The notes below the pieces were generated by a model. That model worked only from the letters and a program-made list of their open reading frames with translations. It had not been told where the DNA came from and searched no databases. A DNA stretch of 64,000 bases from Bacteroidota bacterium (GTDB lineage: Bacteria; Bacteroidota; Bacteroidia; Chitinophagales; Saprospiraceae). Position 1 is the first letter of the stretch, and every line of letters begins with the position of its first letter. The DNA is taken from the NCBI GenBank assembly GCA_029781865.1, contig JAKOVW010000011.1, forward strand, positions 50,148 through 114,147, in the 5' to 3' direction. Both the position numbers and the translations under genes were made by a program. Below, one piece after another: positions 54,268 to 62,960 of the stretch.

Positions 54268-54957
54268 TTAATCGTACTCAATTAATTGTATAAACCGCAG
54301 ATAAAAACTTATTTCTACAGTCGTGTTGATTGCGGAAGTTTCATAGCCGGGTTCTAGTACACGGGTAAATGGGTTGTATCTTCTGATGGATGCAGGAACA
54401 TAAATTTGCTTTGATAAATCAGGTGCGATGTTTAGTTCGATTCCACCATTCACGAGTTTTTGAATTTTAAATTCAGTTCCAACTTTTAAACTAAATCCAT
54501 AATTCCAGTAATTGGTCCATTCCTTGAGTTCTTCGTAAATTTCAAATTTCGTGCTTAGTGTATATTCTCCTCGTAGTCCAATGGCATAATAGGATTTCCA
54601 GGCGCCGGTAGTAAAAAATCGTTTAAGGCCGATATCCAGACTTAGATTGTGAAACTCCATGGCATAAGTTCCACCGGGTACCCGGTTTCCATTCAAATCA
54701 TAAAAATAAGGGAAGCGGATTCCTCCCCCTTTGATGTGATATCCCAGTTGACCGTAAATGACATTTTTAGAATCTGAGCTTTCAGAATCCATAAAGGCAG
54801 CAATATGCAATCTGAGTAAAGGGTCCCGTTTATTCCCACCACCCCAGTTCTGAAAGCCCAGGCTCGGTCCTAATTTGATTCCATAGCCATTGGTTTGAGC
54901 ATTTAATAGTTGGCCTAGAATCGAAAATAAAAGGATTTGTAGAATGGATTTAGTCAT
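54268..54957 (-). CDS. Outer-membrane beta-barrel protein, small
   Basis: 229 residues from the ATG at 54957 (MTKSILQILLFSILGQLLNAQ, a signal peptide). The mature part is made of alternating strands such as YGIKLGPSLGFQNWGGG, VIYGQLGYHIKGGG and YYAIGLRGEYTLS, as in PorT-like barrels. Function unknown. The frame is open 61 codons upstream to 55140, but that part has no signal and covers a promoter-like box at 55011-55018, so the internal ATG is chosen. Confidence 0.7.
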   Translation of the reverse strand: MTKSILQILLFSILGQLLNAQTNGYGIKLGPSLGFQNWGGGNKRDPLLRLHIAAFMDSESSDSKNVIYGQLGYHIKGGGIRFPYFYDLNGNRVPGGTYAMEFHNLSLDIGLKRFFTTGAWKSYYAIGLRGEYTLSTKFEIYEELKEWTNYWNYGFSLKVGTEFKIQKLVNGGIELNIAPDLSKQIYVPASIRRYNPFTRVLEPGYETSAINTTVEISFYLRFIQLIEYD

Positions 54958-55010
54958 TTTAAACAGTTGAAAAAACAGTGTGATTTCTTGCTTATTGATA
55001 ATATCAGATG

Positions 55011-55018
55011 CAAAATTA
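55011..55018 (-). promoter_or_regulatory. -7 box for the small barrel protein
   Basis: Minus-strand TAATTTTG fits TAnnTTTG, with TTG at 55035-55033 upstream (14-base spacer, somewhat short). It lies 54 bases before the chosen ATG. Confidence 0.4.
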
Positions 55019-55182
55019 AGGCAATTAATCTGCAAAAACTTTGCAATAAAAAAGACATAATGGCAGGCATTTTTCAAATCAAATGACATAATGGCATAAT
55101 AATTTAGCTCATAACTGCCAATACGTTTATTTTTTTGCAATGGAACGACAATTGATCTACCGGTTTCTATAAAAATAAAAAC

Positions 55183-55578
55183 ATGATGTACTCAAACTAT
55201 TATTTCGCCGCTCCCAAAGTCTGTCGCACTAATTCTAAAAGTGCCGAGACACCGGTTCAAAAGTCTTATAGACCCAAAATGAATGTTCTTCATAAGGAAG
55301 ATCAGATTTTACTGGAGTTTTCACTTCCAGGTGTGATGAAAGAAGATGTCAAAATGAGTTTTAATGAACAGATTTTGACATTAGAAGCCATTCGCAAAGT
55401 AAACCAGGACGATAAAAATTACAAATACCGCGAATTTGGTCCGGTTGATTTTAAAACAAACGTTCGGTTTGCAGATGATATCGATGAAGACAAAGTCGAA
55501 GCTGAATTTCAGAATGGCATTTTAAAAGTGGTGTTGAATAAAATCAAAAAGCAAAACATTCAGGTTGAGATTAAGTAA
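55183..55578 (+). CDS. Small heat-shock protein, Hsp20/alpha-crystallin family (first copy)
   Basis: 131 residues. The alpha-crystallin domain spans about 33-131: NVLHKEDQILLEFSLPGVMKEDVKM (in parts), the REFGPVDFKTNVRF strand and the A-x-x-x-NGIL motif in AEFQNGILKVVLNK, ending VEIK. It is an ATP-independent holdase for unfolding proteins. The C-terminal IxI-type tail is weak. It is followed by a second, different Hsp20 gene 104 bases downstream. Confidence 0.93.
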   Translation: MMYSNYYFAAPKVCRTNSKSAETPVQKSYRPKMNVLHKEDQILLEFSLPGVMKEDVKMSFNEQILTLEAIRKVNQDDKNYKYREFGPVDFKTNVRFADDIDEDKVEAEFQNGILKVVLNKIKKQNIQVEIK

Positions 55579-55681
55579 ATGAAGTCTGGAGATGAATGTA
55601 AGAGACATTCATAGCCAGGTATGAGTGTACCAAAGACCGATAATCAATAAGCTAATTCGTAACCAATTAAATTTTTTAAAA

Positions 55682-56113
55682 ATGAGAAATAATCAATTCA
55701 ATTCATTAGTACCATTTGTTCAGATCGTAGATGATCTTTTGACTAAAACATTTCACGATGTATCCGGTGGACAATTATTCAAGTACAATACTCCGGCATT
55801 AAATGTATTGGATCTTGAGAAAGAAGTCAAGCTGGAAGTCGCTGCTCCGGGCCTTGAGAAAGGCGATTTTAAAATCAATGTAGAAAATAATTACCTGATT
55901 ATTTCTGCAGATAAGAAGCAGGAGACTTCTGAGAACAAGGAAAATTATTCCAGGAAAGAATTCAGTTATCATTCGTTTAAACGGATGTATGAACTTCCTG
56001 AAAATACCAATGGAGAGGGAATAACAGCTAAGTACGAAAATGGAATTCTAAACATCAGCATTCCAAAAGTAATTCCAGCTGCTAAACAAGTAAAAACGAT
56101 TGAGATTAAATAA
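55682..56113 (+). CDS. Small heat-shock protein, Hsp20/alpha-crystallin family (second copy)
   Basis: 143 residues from the ATG at 55682 (MRNNQFNSLVPFVQIVDDLL). The alpha-crystallin domain shows TPALNVLDLEKEVKLEVAAPGLEK (in parts), RKEFSYHSFKRMYELPE and AKYENGILNISIPK. A GTG-initiated extension of 19 codons (55625) lacks family similarity. Although adjacent to the first Hsp20, the two are diverged, so they may form mixed oligomers or respond to different stress. No CIRCE-type operator is visible upstream. Confidence 0.95.
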   Translation: MRNNQFNSLVPFVQIVDDLLTKTFHDVSGGQLFKYNTPALNVLDLEKEVKLEVAAPGLEKGDFKINVENNYLIISADKKQETSENKENYSRKEFSYHSFKRMYELPENTNGEGITAKYENGILNISIPKVIPAAKQVKTIEIK

Positions 56114-56147
56114 AGAGATTTTACTTACGGGGATTAGTTGAAGAAGG

Positions 56148-56183
56148 GGGTCATGCCATTACAGGTGTGGCCCTCTTTTTTTG
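56148..56183 (+). terminator. Terminator after the Hsp20 pair
   Basis: GGGGGTCATGCC and GGTGTGGCCCTC form an imperfect GC-rich stem around a short loop, followed by a run of seven T. Confidence 0.7.
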
Positions 56184-56276
56184 TTGTCATAATTCGAAGT
56201 CTAACTTTAATATTCATTAGTCAATACTGGCTACTGCACTAAATTTTATTCAAAACAGAATTATACTTCGCGCACT

Positions 56277-57063
56277 TTGCGAAACCTTAGCGTCTTTGCG
56301 GTTAAGGGGATTCTTCTGGTAAAGTTCGGTACTATTCAGATAGAATACAAAATCACGTCCGGATCAGTAAATGGAGTAAAGTCAAAACCGCAAAGTAGCA
56401 AAGGGATTCCGATAGTAATCGGAACGCAAAGGGCGCAAATAAAAAAAGATTTAAACCTGGCGAGCTTTGCGAAACCTTAGCGTCTTTGCAGTTAAGCGGA
56501 TTCTTCTAGTAAAGTTCGGTACAATACTGATAGAAGACAAAATCACGTCCGGATCAGTAAATGGAGTAAAGTCAAAACCGCAAAGTAGCAAAGGGATTCC
56601 GATAGTAATCGGAACGCAAAGGGCGCAAATACAGAAGAATTAAACCTGGCGTACTTTGCGAAACCTTAGCGTCTTTGCGGTTAGGCGGATTCTTCTAGTA
56701 AAGTTCGGTACTATTCAGATAGAAGACAAAATCACGTCTGGATCAGTAAATGGAGTAAAGTCAAAACCGCAAAGTAGCAAAGGGATTCCGATAGTAATCG
56801 GAACGCAAAGAGCGCAAATAAAAAAAGATTTAAACTTGGCGAGCTTTGCGAAACCTTAGCGTCTTTGCGGTTAAGCGGATTCTTCTAGTAAAGTTCGGTA
56901 CTATTCAGATAGAAGACAAAATCACGTCCGGATTAGTAAATGGAGTAAAGTCAAAACCGCAAAGTAGCAAAGGGATTCCGATAGTAATCGGAACGCAAAG
57001 AGCGCAAATAAAAAAAGATTTAAACTTGGCGAGCTTTGCGAAACCTTAGCGTCTTTGCGGTTA
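56277..57063. repeat. Tandem array of a 190-bp unit, four copies plus a partial fifth
   Basis: Units begin at 56277, 56467, 56656 and 56846, each opening TTGCGAAACCTTAGCGTCTT; a partial copy runs 57036-57063. Lengths are 190, 189, 190 and 190, with only a few substitutions between units. Each unit starts with one arm (to TTTGCGGTTA) and ends with its approximate reverse complement (AAAACCGCAAAG...CGCAAA). A smaller perfect hairpin, TTCCGAT-AGTA-ATCGGAA, is inserted in the right arm. The open frames of 67 codons in units 1, 3 and 4 cover both arms and are not believed to be genes. Confidence 0.95.
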
Positions 57064-57223
57064 ACAGAATTCCAATTCACATATATAAATAAATCATTTC
57101 AATTTTGGTGTTAAGAGCATGCCCGATAATCTGATGCAATCCAAACTCTAGTTCCTGAAACCTAAAGCCTACATTCATCAGTCTGCAGTCGACCGCTCTA
57201 AAATAGATGAGTGAAATGGATTC

Positions 57224-58513
57224 TTAATTTTTAATTCTTAAAACTGTTCCGCTTTTCAATTTTTGATTTGGATCAATCTGATTTAAAGCGATGAGATCTT
57301 CGATTTCAACCTTAAAGTTTTCAGCGATTTCTGAAATGGATTCTCTGGATTGAACTATGTGAAATTTAAAATCCGTATCCAGTACTGTATTCAGTTTAGG
57401 CAGGGTAGTAATCTTCTTTGCAGGTTTCAATTGTAAGTCCAGTTGAATATCAGCTGCCTGATGCAATGCTATATTATCCGGTGCAAAAAGAAAAGGCCGG
57501 TTGAATGAAATAATTTCATGATCGGATAGCGATTCGCCGGGCATCAGCATCCGTGCATCATCCATCGTTTTATTTTTAATATTATTGAACATATAATAAT
57601 CCACAAACTCAACCATCAGACTATCCGGCAAGCTGACATAAGCACCTGAGCTCATGGAAGGGATAGTCCATTTTTTATAGGATGGATTCAGACTATTAAA
57701 AATTTCTTTATTGATATTGGTTTTCTTGAACAGATCTTTAAGACTTACTTCTTTATGAATTTTTGCAAAAGTTATTTTTTCCTTTTTTAAAATTTCAATT
57801 TCCGGAATGATATCGTGCTCTGTATAATACTGCATCATATAGCTGGCTCCGATAAATGCGGGAATAAATAATTGCGTTTGTCTGGGCAGGTATTTTTTAA
57901 TTTCCCAGAAATCATGAGCATCAGTACTTTCAATAATTTCCTTCACTTTGTATTCACCACAATTGTATGCGGCTATGGCCAGCGACCAATCATTAAACAT
58001 GCCATATAAAGTTTGAAAATATCTTGCAGCAGCATGAGTGGCAAGTACAGGATCCAAACGCTGATCAACCTTGTCGTTAATCGTCAGTTTCAGTATCCTT
58101 GCCGTAGAAGGCATCAATTGCCAGATTCCTGCTGCACCTACTGTGGATTTTACATCCAGTTGTAATGCGGATTCCACAATCGTAAGATACTTCAGTTCTA
58201 CGGGAAGGTTGTATTCCGTAAATATTTTATCAATTAATGGAAAATAGATTTCTGTGCGCTTTAATATTTCCAGTGTGGTGGATTTATTTCTGCCGACAAA
58301 GCGCTTTACCTGGTCAAGCACATCATCGTCTACCCGTGGTACAATCAGGCAATCCATAGTTTCAAGACGGGCACGAACTTCTTCTTCGTAAGATGCAATC
58401 TTTCCTATGAATTCGGGAAACAGAAAATCAGATCTCAGACTTTGTCTGGAGCTGGCATTCTGACTGATGAATGCAAAAACAAGAATAGTGAAAATGGAAA
58501 TTAGCTTGTTCAT
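57224..58513 (-). CDS. Lytic transglycosylase with C-terminal LysM domain (MltD-like)
   Basis: 429 residues. A signal peptide (about 1-20) precedes an SLT domain (about 95-230): the catalytic Glu in TIVESALQLDVKS, then VGAAGIWQLMPSTAR and SLAIAAYNCGEYKV. A C-terminal LysM (about 384-428, FKFHIVQSRESISEIAENF... LIALNQIDPNQKLKSG) binds peptidoglycan. It cleaves glycan strands to 1,6-anhydro products during wall turnover. One LysM is fewer than in E. coli MltD. Confidence 0.93.
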   Translation of the reverse strand: MNKLISIFTILVFAFISQNASSRQSLRSDFLFPEFIGKIASYEEEVRARLETMDCLIVPRVDDDVLDQVKRFVGRNKSTTLEILKRTEIYFPLIDKIFTEYNLPVELKYLTIVESALQLDVKSTVGAAGIWQLMPSTARILKLTINDKVDQRLDPVLATHAAARYFQTLYGMFNDWSLAIAAYNCGEYKVKEIIESTDAHDFWEIKKYLPRQTQLFIPAFIGASYMMQYYTEHDIIPEIEILKKEKITFAKIHKEVSLKDLFKKTNINKEIFNSLNPSYKKWTIPSMSSGAYVSLPDSLMVEFVDYYMFNNIKNKTMDDARMLMPGESLSDHEIISFNRPFLFAPDNIALHQAADIQLDLQLKPAKKITTLPKLNTVLDTDFKFHIVQSRESISEIAENFKVEIEDLIALNQIDPNQKLKSGTVLRIKN

Positions 58514-58566
58514 GGCCAGAGATTATCTTTTAATTATGGTCTCTGTTAACCTGTCGCTTGGGTTGA

Positions 58567-58574
58567 CAAATTTA
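58567..58574 (-). promoter_or_regulatory. -7 box for the lytic transglycosylase
   Basis: Minus-strand TAAATTTG fits TAnnTTTG, 54 bases before the ATG at 58513. No clear upstream TTG was found. Confidence 0.35.
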
Positions 58575-58769
58575 AATATTAAAACTTAAATAGATGCCTA
58601 AAAGCGAAAGGATGACAAAGATACACATTTAAAGTCAAAATAAAAAGTTAACAGCCTAAATATTATGTTAATACATATTATAATAAAATATAATATGATT
58701 TTTGGCTGCCAGGTATAACGTCTAAAGGCCTGAAAACAAGTATGATAGAAAGTGGTCGTTTAGATCAAA

Positions 58770-60101
58770 TTAACATATGTGTCGTTCAATTTCTGCAGCA
58801 TTAACTTTTAGCTGCTGACCCGTTTTCTGATTTTTGATGTTGACCTGGCCACTTTGTCGCTCCTCTTCGCCAATAATGATGGCAAATGGAATGGAAAGGT
58901 TTTCGGCATGGGTAAATTGCTTTTTGATTTTTGCAGCCTCCGGATAAACGTCAACTGCGATTCCTTTTTTCCTGAGTTGAGATGCCAGTTGAAAGGACCA
59001 ATGTAGGCTATTCTCGTCAAGACTTATGAAAAGCGCCTGAACTGCTTTGTTCAGATCATCGGGAAATAATTTTAATTCCTCCATGACATCATAAATCCGG
59101 TCTGCGCCAAAAGATATGCCTACACCGGAAACTCCATTTAAGCCAAACACACCGGTAAGATTATCATAACGTCCGCCTCCACCCAAACTTCCCATTGCAA
59201 TGGATGTAGGAATGATTTCAAAAATACATCCGGTATAATAACTCAGGCCTCTGGCCAGTGATGCATCAAATTGAAGTTCATTCAAAAACGAATAGCCTGA
59301 ATTGAAATGAAATGCTTGTTGAATTTCCTTCACACCGGCTTTAGCCATTTCATTGAATTCAAATGCATTCAATTCTTTGGATTGAATAATCTGCAGAATC
59401 CAGGCTGCTTTTGATTCTTCAATTCCCAACCGGATCAAGGATTGTTTTACCTCTTCAGAACTGGTTTTATCAAGTTTGTCCAATTCAAGGGTCATGGCCA
59501 TAAATTGATTTTCACAACCGGCCTGTATGGCAATTCCTTCCAGGATTTTGCGGTGATTTATTACAATCCGCACAGGAATTCCAAGCCTTGCAAATACCTG
59601 ATCGTAAATTTGAAGGAGTTCGGCTTCATACAGCAAGGAAGTAGAACCCACGACATCCGCATCGCACTGATAAAATTCCCTATAACGCCCTCTTTGCGGT
59701 CTGTCTGCCCTCCATACCGGTTGGATCTGGTAGCGTTTAAATGGAAAGGACAAAAGATGCTGGTTCATTGCAACAACTCTTGCAAACGGAACGGTCAAAT
59801 CGTATCGCAATCCTTTTTCCGAAATTTGCGGAATTAATTTGGTTGCATTTTTTTCTTTTAGTAACTGTTCATCGGCGGATTTCAAATAGTCACCGCTATT
59901 CAGAATTTTGAATAAAAGTTTATCACCTTCATCGCCATATTTTCCGGTAAGCGTATCCAGATTTTCCATGGCAGGAGTTTCCAAAGCCTGGTATCCAAAA
60001 TGAATAAATGTTTGTTCGATGGTTTCGAAAATGTATTTACGCTTTCTGGCTTGTGCAGGTAAAAAATCTCTGGTTCCTTTAGCTAATGATGGTTTTTTCA
60101 T
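58770..60101 (-). CDS. hisS: Histidyl-tRNA synthetase
   Basis: 443 residues of class II. It starts KKPSLAKGTRDFLPAQARKR. Motif 2 is RPQRGRYREFYQCDADVVG, and the histidine-specific motifs are the RYDLTVPFARVV region and LARGLSYYTGCIFEI. GSLGGGGRYDNL (motif 3 region) and a C-terminal anticodon domain follow. It charges tRNA-His. It follows pheS by 37 bases, so the two synthetases are probably co-transcribed. Confidence 0.97.
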   Translation of the reverse strand: MKKPSLAKGTRDFLPAQARKRKYIFETIEQTFIHFGYQALETPAMENLDTLTGKYGDEGDKLLFKILNSGDYLKSADEQLLKEKNATKLIPQISEKGLRYDLTVPFARVVAMNQHLLSFPFKRYQIQPVWRADRPQRGRYREFYQCDADVVGSTSLLYEAELLQIYDQVFARLGIPVRIVINHRKILEGIAIQAGCENQFMAMTLELDKLDKTSSEEVKQSLIRLGIEESKAAWILQIIQSKELNAFEFNEMAKAGVKEIQQAFHFNSGYSFLNELQFDASLARGLSYYTGCIFEIIPTSIAMGSLGGGGRYDNLTGVFGLNGVSGVGISFGADRIYDVMEELKLFPDDLNKAVQALFISLDENSLHWSFQLASQLRKKGIAVDVYPEAAKIKKQFTHAENLSIPFAIIIGEEERQSGQVNIKNQKTGQQLKVNAAEIERHIC

Positions 60102-60138
60102 CTGGGTTCAATTGCAAATTTCAAATAAAAACAGTCAA

Positions 60139-61161
60139 TTAAAACTGCTTCAGGAAGCGGATGTCATTTTCAAAATAATAACGGATGTCGGGAATTTTAT
60201 AAAGTAACATAGCTTGTCTTTCAATTCCCATTCCAAACGCAAAGCCGGAATATGTTTTTGAATCAATTCCGCAATTATCCAATACTGCCGGATCCACCAT
60301 ACCACAACCCAATATTTCCAACCAACCGGTACCTTTCGTAATGCGGTGATCTGTTTCATCCTTAAGTCCCCAATAGATATCCATTTCTGCGGATGGTTCA
60401 GTAAATGGGAAATAAGAAGGTCTCAACCGAATTTTTACATCAGGACCAAACATTTCTTTTGCAAAAAAAAGTAAAGTTTGTTTCAGATCAGCCATTGAGA
60501 TATGCTTGTCAATATACAATCCTTCCACCTGATGAAACTGACAATGAGAGCGGGCAGAAATTGTTTCATTTCTGTACACTTTACCGGGAGCCAGTATCCT
60601 GATCGGAGGTTGATTTTTGGTCATAAATCTCGATTGCACAGAAGACGTATGTGTTCTCAGCAATAAGTCGGAAAAATCTCTTAAGTAATACGTATCCTGC
60701 ATATCACGAGCGGGATGATCCGCCGGAGTATTGAGTGCAGTAAAATTATGCCATTCATCTTCAATTTCTAGATCCTCCACCACTTCAAATCCTATTTTGG
60801 TAAAAATAGAAACAATCCGGTCGAGAACAATAGAAATCGGATGTCTTGTCCCATTGGCTTTTTCAATCGGAGGCAAGCTATAATCTGAAATTTTTTGAGC
60901 TGTTTTTTTCTCTGATTGTTTGAAGTGCGTGTGATTTTCAAATTTTAATTCAGCTATCGTTTTGGCTTCATTGACCAATTGACCATATTCTTTTTTCTGT
61001 TCGTTTGGCACTTTGGCTATTTGGGCAAAATACCCTTTGATTTGATTTTTGGTTCCGAGATATTTCAGACGGAAATCTTCCAATGCAGCAGCATCTGTTA
61101 TTTGAAAAGAATTTATTTCTTCAATCAATCGTTTAATTTCTGCAAACCAGTCTTGCGACAT
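60139..61161 (-). CDS. pheS: Phenylalanyl-tRNA synthetase alpha subunit
   Basis: 340 residues. An N-terminal coiled coil (1-90) is followed by the class II catalytic core: GTRHPISIVLDRIVSIFTKI, RTHTSSVQSRFM, SYFPFTEPSAEMDIYW and the motif 3 region GFAFGMGIERQAML, ending IRFLKQF. It pairs with PheT (not in the window) to charge tRNA-Phe. It is the first gene of the pheS-hisS pair. No tRNA-like leader or attenuator is evident upstream. Confidence 0.97.
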   Translation of the reverse strand: MSQDWFAEIKRLIEEINSFQITDAAALEDFRLKYLGTKNQIKGYFAQIAKVPNEQKKEYGQLVNEAKTIAELKFENHTHFKQSEKKTAQKISDYSLPPIEKANGTRHPISIVLDRIVSIFTKIGFEVVEDLEIEDEWHNFTALNTPADHPARDMQDTYYLRDFSDLLLRTHTSSVQSRFMTKNQPPIRILAPGKVYRNETISARSHCQFHQVEGLYIDKHISMADLKQTLLFFAKEMFGPDVKIRLRPSYFPFTEPSAEMDIYWGLKDETDHRITKGTGWLEILGCGMVDPAVLDNCGIDSKTYSGFAFGMGIERQAMLLYKIPDIRYYFENDIRFLKQF

Positions 61162-61308
61162 TGTATTTCAATTTAAAGTGCGAAAATACAACCGATTAAA
61201 CAGAATTTAAAGAATTGGCGGTATTCAAATCAGGATAGGCCGGATCCAGGCAATAAGGCTAGTGATAAAAGGCAGCCGGTCAAAAGAACCTGTTCGTATT
61301 AGAGTTAA

Positions 61309-61340
61309 TTGATTGAATTTATCGAATTCGACTAAATTTG
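61309..61340 (+). promoter_or_regulatory. Bacteroidota-type promoter for the O-antigen-ligase-like gene
   Basis: TTG at 61309-61311 (or 61313-61315) precedes TAAATTTG at 61333-61340 by 21 (or 17) bases. The ATG at 61419 lies about 78 bases downstream. Confidence 0.5.
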
Positions 61341-61418
61341 TGTAGCTTATCTGGTGCGCAATTATAAGCTGATTTCGTTTTCCGTTTACTTTCGTATTTC
61401 AAAGAGTCAAATTCATTC

Positions 61419-62693
61419 ATGCTGAGCAAAAATCTATTTTACAGAAATCCCCATTTGATTTCCTATTTATTTTGTTTTGGTTTGATCTTGTTTGCATTTG
61501 GTATTCCCTGGTCTGTCTATCTGGTTTCGAATAGTGTGATTATTCTCAGCTTGCTGATCTTGTTTAAATTTGATCTACAAAAATCGCATTGGACATTCAA
61601 CCGTACCATTGCACAGGATATTCAGGGAGTAATTGAAACGCCTTTGTTACTTTTTATGATGCTGGCTTTCTTTTCGGTTCTGATATCCGGATTGTGGTCT
61701 GAGGAAACCAGGTATTGGATCTGGTTTTCCAGAATGAAGCTGCCTTTTTTACTTTTACCCGTGGTGTTTTTTATTCACGGACAACTTTCAATGAAGCAGT
61801 GGAAGTTGATTTTGTATGTATTCATCGCCACCACGTTTTGTTTTTCATCTTACATACTTGTAGAATACCTGAAAAATTATCAGGAATTGAATCTCCAATT
61901 GCTGAAAGGCAAGCCGATCGTTACGCATATTTCGCATATCCGCTTTAGCATGATAGTTGCCATCGCAGGAATTTTATCTCTGCATTATGCAATGGTAAAC
62001 CGTCATGTACACAGTCAGATAGAGAGATGGATTTTTGTTCCACTGGTGATTTTTTTCTTTTTTTTTAATCATTTGTTGTCGGTTAAAACTGGTATCATGG
62101 GGATGGACTTGGGCTTATTGGCATATATAAGCATCGAATTGTTCCGAAGAAAAAAATACAAAACCTGGTTGATTGCAATCAGCAGTATTTTGCTTTTGAT
62201 TTGTTTAGCATTTATCTGTCTTCCCAGTTTACAAAATAAATTTTATTATACCATTTGGCAATTTGGAGAATGGCAACGTGGCAAATGGTTATATTATTCT
62301 GATATTGAACGCTGGGTTTCTATTCAGATGGGGATTGAAATGATCAAACACCATCCGGTGCTTGGCTGTGGGATGGGTGATCTCTACCAAATGACTAAAG
62401 AAACTTATCTGGAGTGTTTGAATCACAACGAACCCAAACTTCCGCATAATCAATTTATTTATACCTGGGCATTTACTGGTTTGCCGGGAATTGCAGCACT
62501 TGCCGGAATGATTTATTATTCGGCTTTTCAAAAAAGATGGTTGCAGGATCCTTTGATTTCAGCTATTCAGGTGGTTCTGTTGATTTCATTGTTATTTGAA
62601 TACACGTTTGAAACGCAGATCGGTGCCAGCCTTTATGTCTATTTTACTTTATTGTGTTGGGTTTACTTAAGAACTAAAAGTAAGTCCTTGTAA
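61419..62693 (+). CDS. O-antigen ligase/polymerase-like membrane protein (WaaL/Wzy family)
   Basis: 424 residues with about eleven membrane helices. The large extracytoplasmic loop in the second half includes IEMIKHHPVLGCGMGDLYQM and the family's conserved H in LPHNQFIYTWAFTGLPGI (the Wzy_C pattern). Such proteins join or polymerise lipid-linked glycans on the periplasmic side. There are no other polysaccharide genes nearby, so whether the substrate is lipopolysaccharide, a capsule or a protein-linked glycan is open; the DUF2723 gene at 30.4 kb could be a partner but is far away. Confidence 0.85.
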   Translation: MLSKNLFYRNPHLISYLFCFGLILFAFGIPWSVYLVSNSVIILSLLILFKFDLQKSHWTFNRTIAQDIQGVIETPLLLFMMLAFFSVLISGLWSEETRYWIWFSRMKLPFLLLPVVFFIHGQLSMKQWKLILYVFIATTFCFSSYILVEYLKNYQELNLQLLKGKPIVTHISHIRFSMIVAIAGILSLHYAMVNRHVHSQIERWIFVPLVIFFFFFNHLLSVKTGIMGMDLGLLAYISIELFRRKKYKTWLIAISSILLLICLAFICLPSLQNKFYYTIWQFGEWQRGKWLYYSDIERWVSIQMGIEMIKHHPVLGCGMGDLYQMTKETYLECLNHNEPKLPHNQFIYTWAFTGLPGIAALAGMIYYSAFQKRWLQDPLISAIQVVLLISLLFEYTFETQIGASLYVYFTLLCWVYLRTKSKSL

Positions 62694-62799
62694 ACGGGTA
62701 GGGTATGCATTAAGCAAATGTAAGTCTTGATGTGTGCTGAAATTTTTTATTCAGTTTTAGAATGATATGAGTGTATATAGGCAATTATAATAGAAATAG

Positions 62800-62899
62800 C
62801 GCTATTGCCCTTTACCTTTCTCTTACGCCCATTTATTTGATATTGTATAACATACGGATAAATTCCGGGATCATCTTGATGTCTTTTGATTTGCCAGCC
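62800..62899 (-). pseudogene. Decayed fragment of a CHU_C (gliding-motility-associated) C-terminal domain
   Basis: Read on the minus strand, 62899 downwards gives GW, then DPGIYPYVIQYQING, then RKRKV. This aligns with the end of the intact gene at 63358 (GWDG, NPGVYPYLLQYQIHG, SEKKV). Beyond these pieces the similarity fades on both sides, no start or stop fits, and the remaining domain is missing. It is best read as the remnant of a second copy of the gene end. Confidence 0.75.
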
Positions 62900-62960
62900 C
62901 TGACATAGTAATGACACCTATTCAGGCTTTGATTTATGATCTTCACGCATTTTACAATCA

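Noticed and set aside
56277..57049. Three similar 67-codon frames in the 190-bp array
   Set aside because: They start at TTG, run through both inverted-repeat arms, and the frame is broken in the second unit by a one-base deletion. The repeat structure explains them.
56277..57063. CRISPR array
   Set aside because: The repeat is the whole 190-bp unit; there are no short direct repeats separated by unique spacers and no cas genes.
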